DNA of 64,000 nt, taken from the NCBI GenBank assembly GCA_965153355.1, contig OZ231126.1, positions 96,472,001 to 96,536,000 of the forward strand, written 5' to 3'. Shown here one piece after another: positions 50,262-64,000 of the stretch. Source of the stretch: Flaccisagitta enflata (Eukaryota; Chaetognatha; Sagittoidea; Aphragmophora). Position numbers and translations under genes: made by a program. Below the pieces are notes generated by a model. That model saw only the letters and a program-made list of their open reading frames with translations. It did not search any database and had not been told where the DNA came from. Within the stretch, counting starts at the first letter, position 1. Each line of letters starts with the position of its first letter.

Positions 50262-51031
50262 GTGTAGGAGACGGCCGCACTAAGTTTTTACCTTTCCAAC
50301 CTTAGTTTAATCACAAATTTCAACAGGGTTAAACAATCGGATGGGTTAGAATTGGGTTTTAGGGTAGGATTGGGTTTAGGGGTAGGGTTGAGTTAAGGGG
50401 AAGGGTTGGGTTTAGGGGTAGGATTGGGTGTAGGGGTAAGGTTTGGTTTAGGGGTAGGGTTGGGTTTAGGGGTAGGGTTGGGTTGAGGGGTACGGTTGGG
50501 TTTAAGGGTAGGGTTGGGTTTCAGGGTAGGATTGGGTTTGGGGGTAGTTTTGGGTTTAGGGGTAGGGTGGGGTTTAGGGGTAGGGTTGGGTTTAGGGGTA
50601 GGGTTGGGTTTAGGGGTACAGTACGGTTTAAGGGTAGGGTTGTGTTTAAGGGTAATGTTGGGTTTGGGGGTAGTTTTGGGTTTAGGGGTAGGGTTGAGAT
50701 TAGGGGTAGAGTTGAGTTTAGGGGTAGGGTTGAGTTTAGGGGTAGGGTTGAGTTTAGGGGCAGGGTTGAGTTTAGGGGCAGGGCTGGGTTTAGGGGTAGG
50801 GTTGGGTTTAGGGTTAGGGTTGGGTTTAGGGGTAGGGTTGGGTTTAGGGGTAGGGTTGGGTGAAGGGGTAGGGTTGGGTGAAGGGGTAGGGTTGGGTGAA
50901 GGGGTAGGGTTGGTTGAAGGGGTAGGGTTGGGTTAAGGGGTAGGGATGTCACTAAAAAATCATTGTAAGAGTGGGATCACATGAAAAAATGCGAAAACGT
51001 ACGTTTATATAAGTGCGGCCGTCTCCTACAC
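50262..51031. repeat. Telomere-like 18-bp array between inverted 20-bp arms
   Basis: GTGTAGGAGACGGCCGCACT (50262-50281) is matched perfectly inverted at 51012-51031. Between them, about 33 units of GGGTTTAGGGGTAGGGTT (50340-50945). The unit contains TTTAGGGG/TTAGGGG words like animal telomere repeats but has an 18-bp period, giving Gly/Arg- or Leu-rich false frames. Confidence 0.88.
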
Positions 51032-51189
51032 CTTTGCCCCAATTCCAATGCCGCGCCATGACCTGCTGCATGAGAAAGCAAGCAAGGGGATGAGCGAGCG
51101 TGTAAACAAACAAATGACAACAATGATGAGTGGTGAACAAGTAAATGCGCGACCAAGCAAACAAGCCTATCAGGTTGTGGCGCGGCCAA

Positions 51190-51950
51190 AATGCACATGA
51201 CGGCGATTAAATGCTTGCCCAGGTGGGCCCTAGATCTCCAATTTGCTCTAGAGGCCCTAGAGGACCTCTTGGAAGGTGAAGGTGAGAAGCCTAGAGAGAG
51301 GTGGGTGGCTTCTCTCAGCTTAAAGTCAGAGCATCCTTAAGTAGGCAGAAGTAGGGAAGATGAAGCAGCGTAAGAGGAAGCCTCAAGGCAACAGCCAGTG
51401 AGAAGGAAGAAAGCAAGGCAAAAGCAACTTAAGGCAAGGGAAGGAGGTATCCCCTCAACTCAGATATCAGAGAGAGAAATAGAGGGGAAATGTTCGGGCA
51501 CAACAAAAGCAAGCCGAAATGATAAGTATTAATCAATGGAAAAAAAGCTTTTAAATCTAAAATGCCCGCGCATGACATGACCCAGCCGAGTTTTCAATCT
51601 TTACTTGTTTTTCTTTTTCTTTTTTTTATTCATCAGAATCTCAACTGCATAAACAATTCTTTTCATACTTCTTTTTCTTCTGAAGATGAGAAAAGTAAAC
51701 ACAATCAGTCTTTTTTTTTTGTTCATTTTTTCTAAAGGTTGTCAATCAATCAAGTGCAGCCTCTGACATGGAAAGCTTTTTTCAAACTTACATTCAGATA
51801 CTTACGTAAATGCACTACCCAGGAAAATCTTCCCCACCCCAAAAAAAAAAAACACACCCGTTTCAGATTGATCTACTGCTTAATAAATTGAGCTGACATC
51901 CCCAGAATGGCCAAGGTAATTCGAGAGAGATAAACTATTGCTTTATATTA
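51190..51950. other. Unassigned sequence
   Basis: GC-richer stretch (51215-51480) with AGGCCCTAGAGG words, then AT-rich. No gene is recognised. Confidence 0.4.
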
Positions 51951-52548
51951 ACAGGGTGTGCAAAATTATCCGGACTTGGCAGTTATTTGTCTTTAAAACT
52001 CTGTAAAAGAATAATTTTTGAAAGTATGAGGGGTAGATATGAAGAAAATATCCTTTTTAGCATTCAAAACCAACATTCACAAAGAATAAAAAAGTCAGAA
52101 ATAAACCTTTTCAGGTAAATTTGACTCAGATAAAACACTACTCAAAAAGATTCATTAAAAAAAAGATGAAATTCTGTTGTTAGTTTTTTTTTTGCCCTTT
52201 AGGCTTAGTTTATTTGCTTTTGTTAGCTCCATTGATGTTGATTTAACTTACCTCCCTCAGCATAGTGTGTGTCTAGCCAAAAATACCACTATGGAGTAGG
52301 TACCAATACAAGAATCTATGATTTTGTAACCTCTTTTGCCTATAAAATAAAATTCTGTCAAAATGAAAATCTTTGCTTCAAATTATTTAACTCCCATAGT
52401 GACAATGGATTTAGAAAAAACCTGCAATCAATTCTAGCTTCTAGTATAACTAGCTGAGGTACTGTGGCTAAAATGTCATAGTGCTGGGTCACTTTTAAGT
52501 ATGAATTTCTTTCTTAGGAGCAAGTCCGGATAATTTTGCACACCCTGT
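51951..52548. mobile_element. TA-flanked MITE with near-perfect TIRs, ACAGGGTG family
   Basis: ACAGGGTGTGCAAAATTATC/CGGACTTG and CAAGTCCG/GATAATTTTGCACACCCTGT match over 28 bp without a mismatch, flanked by TA. This looks like a recent insertion. Confidence 0.93.
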
Positions 52549-52818
52549 TAGAACTTAAATGTTTAAGTTGTAACTTCATTCTTAAGTTGTGGAAAGGTTT
52601 GTATTGAGAAAAAAATCCCGATGTCTTCTTTTGCATACAGGGTCTCAGAACTTCTGAAATCTTTTTTTTTAACAAAGTTTCCATTAAGCTGGACACTATA
52701 TGTACGCCAAGCTGTGATATTTGAAGAAAAGCCAAGAAGAGTTAGAATACACAATGGTGGGTACGAAACAGAGTGGGGAAGAGAATGGGTGGGCTGGGGA
52801 ATAACAGAGGCAGGAGAA

Positions 52819-52821
<3 letters not shown>

Positions 52822-52870
<49 letters not shown>
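52822..52870. repeat. (GA)n microsatellite
   Basis: About 24 GA units. Confidence 0.93.
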
Positions 52871-52874
<4 letters not shown>

Positions 52875-52899
52875 GATGGACAGATACTTTTATCAATTA

Positions 52900-53105
52900 A
52901 GTGACATGGGGTCACAATTCTGTCGCGGACGGGTGGGCACGGGCATCCAACCCTCATTCACACCCCAACCCACCACAACACTCAAACCTACACAAAAATT
53001 ATCTAAAACGCTGGTTTCCCCACTTTTCAACTTGATGACCATGACAGACCGACGGACCGAAGGACGGACGGACAAAGCCTCTTATAGAGTTGCGTGTCCG
53101 CAACA
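52900..53105 (+). mobile_element. HINE-like element, subfamily d
   Basis: AAGTGACATGGGGTCACAAT, GTCGCGGACGGGTGGGCACG, CACTTTTCAACTTGATGACC, GACCGACGGACC core, AGAGTTGCGTGTCCGCAACA. Confidence 0.8.
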
Positions 53106-53360
53106 CCAAAAAATCTAAAAGATAAAACTATGAACACTTTTCCAAGTGTAAAGTTTGCTTAATAATGTTATAAGTTCATACATTTTTTTTGTTATAACGA
53201 CTCTGGAAATTATTTTCAAAACCTTTCAAAAGAATGTACAGTTAAGAACAAGTCACTTTACGCGCAAACACTGTCAGTATAAATAAAGTCAATATTGAAT
53301 TGATAAATCATATTTTACCGCGGGTGTATATATACTTTTTTCCAAGGTAGTAATTGTTCT

Positions 53361-53567
53361 TTAGTCGCGTGCACGCGACTCTAAAACCCGCTTTGTCGGT
53401 CGGTCGGTCGGTCGGTTGGTTGGTCGGTTGGTCAGTCGGTCAGACTTTACTTTTTTTATGATTTTATTACTTTGACCTCCCTGCTCCTGCACAAATGGCC
53501 TGGTGACCTCAAATATGGCCCCTGCCCACCCGCACGCGACTTCGGTAGCCGTGTATCCGGCCTTGTT
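53361..53567 (-). mobile_element. HINE-like element, subfamily a, complete
   Basis: TTAGTCGCGTGCACGCGACT, (GGTC)n, CCCACCCGCACGCGACTTCG, GTAGCCGTGTATCCGGCCTT then GTT. Confidence 0.88.
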
Positions 53568-53600
53568 TTTCAATCAACGGCATTTCTAAAATCATTTACC

Positions 53601-53668
53601 TTTTTAGGTGTGACAAAGCACCTCCATAACTGGCTGTGTCCGTCAGTCGGTTGGTTGGTTGTAATGAG
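53601..53668 (-). mobile_element. HINE-like element end, subfamily b (fragment)
   Basis: TTTTTAGGTGTGACAAAGCA, CCTCCATAACTGGCTGTGTC, GGTTGGTTGG. The other end is missing. Confidence 0.65.
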
Positions 53669-53767
53669 CATCGATATGTTTCGACAATTGTTTCTAACCG
53701 GATTTATGGCAGGATTTTCGGGCAGGGGCGAAATGGCCGGATTTTTTGGCGGTAAACAAGAACAATG

Positions 53768-53829
<62 letters not shown>

Positions 53830-53845
53830 CAGACAGACAGACAGA
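53768..53845. repeat. (GA)n / (GACA)n microsatellite
   Basis: GA run followed by GACA units. Confidence 0.92.
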
Positions 53846-54098
53846 TAGACAGAGACCAAGATTTAGATAAGGATTAACAGTAGGCTAAGTGTTTCATTCC
53901 CTTACTAACATTTCATCAATTGTATCTCAGATATGAGCTTTAAATCATAGTTTGGTATTTAGTACTTTGCTAATTACTTTCCTATTTCGTTTCGGGTTAT
54001 GTTTCGACTGGACGAATTATAGCCTTACCGATTCGCCCACCGGACAGACAAAAAAATACCCCATATCTATCGATTTCGACCGAGCGCACAAAAACGTT

Positions 54099-54202
54099 TT
54101 TCGAAGCTCATTAGTTGGTTGGTCGGTCGGTCGGTTCGTTGGTCGGTAACGCATTCGTTCAACTATCCACATGTCGCACCTATTGGCCTACTTGGCCTTG
54201 TT
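54099..54202 (-). mobile_element. HINE-like element, subfamily b (hairpin end eroded)
   Basis: GGTTGGTCGGTCGGTCGGTT, ACATGTCGCACCTATTGGCC, TACTTGGCCTTGTT. Its AACAAGG end lies 3 bp from the stop codon region of gene A. Confidence 0.72.
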
Positions 54203-54205
54203 ATC

Positions 54206-63261
<9,056 letters not shown>

Positions 63262-64000
63262 CTGTATGATTCATATGGGTAGTATACTAAAAGATTCATA
63301 ACTTATTGTCTTCTTAAATCACTTCACTTCACAGAGCATCATTTTCAAAGCATTATCTTCTGAATATGTCTTCATCTTAAAAAGTTTTTTGGACCAAACT
63401 AGTTTTCCAATTGAACCTACAGTACCGGAATCAAAGAACTGGTGATAAGGAGGGAAGCCATATCTCTCCAATTACAAGGATATGAGATCTGAAATTTTTC
63501 TGTGGTGTGCACCTATAGTACCCCCACCCCCCATAAGGATTTGGAGCTGATCCGGGCAATTTTTGTTTTTGGTTGTCAAAAAAAATTTTTTTCTAAAGAT
63601 TGCTTTTGTAAGCTAAAAATTTTTTTTCAAAAATTGTCTTTTATGTTAAATATAGGTAATGCCAAGAGCTACAAATTTCATTTTTTGAAAAATATTTTCC
63701 GCTAATTTTTAAGGGAACGACACTAAAAAAACAAAAATTTCAAAAAAATGAAAAATAGTTATAATTTCCTAAATAATTGGCTTAACATGATAATTTTTGG
63801 CATGAAAGTAGTCCTAAGAACTTTCAATGTGTATGCAAAATTTCAACAGTCATAGTTGAATTTCAAAGAAGTTATAGCATTTTGAAATTTTAATGATTTT
63901 TTGTAAAAACCATTTTTTCCTATAAAATTTTTTTTTGTCAACCATTTTTCTTAAAATTTCATATACAGACATAGTAACTGATGAATTTTTGCTTCCAAAA
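63262..64000. other. AT-rich intron or flank
   Basis: Long T- and A-runs (63560-64000). No exon of gene A could be recognised here on either strand. Confidence 0.5.

Noticed and set aside
50335-50945. True chromosome end (telomere)
   Set aside because: The period is 18 bp with variants, enclosed by inverted arms and continuing into ordinary sequence on both sides, so it is interstitial and not a simple TTAGGG or TTAGG array.
50483-50952. Open frames with GFRGRV or LPLNPT repeats
   Set aside because: Produced by the 18-bp telomere-like array. No start context, domain or exon structure.

Overview
This window is animal nuclear DNA. It has no operons or bacterial signals. It contains split exons with GT-AG borders and matching phases, very long introns, dense microsatellites, and many families of transposons and short repeats. 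The only host genes I can reconstruct are two M16-type zinc metalloprotease genes related to nematode C05D11.1 and one secreted protein with a chitin-binding type-2 (peritrophin-A) domain. All three are on the minus strand. The chitin-binding gene suggests an arthropod, perhaps a crustacean, but I cannot name the species.

Reading the minus strand from high to low coordinates: gene A (63261 to 54206) is the C-terminal half of an M16 protein in eight exons ending at a stop codon, and its N-terminal half would lie beyond position 64000. The chitin-binding gene (40632 to about 36.8 kb) has a signal-peptide exon and two exons that make up one chitin-binding domain. Gene B (29240 to 11372) is the N-terminal half of a second M16 protein in six exons, including the zinc motif HTLEH. 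Its first exon(s) and its C-terminal half were not found. Splice phases agree at every junction within genes A and B, which is strong evidence that the exon calls are right. The two M16 halves do not overlap, so they are either two tandem paralogues each cut by the window or one gene disturbed by rearrangement or misassembly.

The rest is repeats. (1) Many copies of short elements run AACAAGGCC...hairpin-CTAAA with a (GGAC/GACC)n core. Their terminal hairpin differs between subfamilies (a to e), but the sub-terminal 5' sequence changes with it. They resemble non-autonomous Helentron elements (HINEs). (2) A 'G family' carries GGGCAGCGGCCCC arms in inverted orientation around a 21-bp minisatellite. 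(3) Numerous TA-flanked terminal-inverted-repeat (TIR) elements are present. (4) hAT elements with 8-bp target duplications are present. (5) A 2.7-kb TIR element at 4273-7018 has 10-bp target duplications and contains the relic of an orphan protein family (motif LNELPLRH). (6) Non-LTR retrotransposon pieces include an ORF1 with a polyglutamine tract, an RT C-terminus, a piece with a restriction-like endonuclease, and a zinc-knuckle relic. (7) Tandem arrays include one built from the 3' end and splice donor of an M16 exon, and one telomere-like G-rich array.

Region by region: 0-4.2 kb is G-family arrays; 4.3-7.0 kb is the orphan-family transposon; 7.3-9.8 kb is microsatellites and ORF1; 10-11.3 kb is G-family and hairpin elements; 11.4-29.2 kb is gene B with repeat-filled introns; 29.7-36 kb is nested transposons and an RT fragment; 36.8-40.6 kb is the chitin-binding gene; 40.8-54 kb is MITEs, hairpin elements and arrays with no host gene seen; 54.2-63.3 kb is gene A; 63.3-64 kb is AT-rich sequence.
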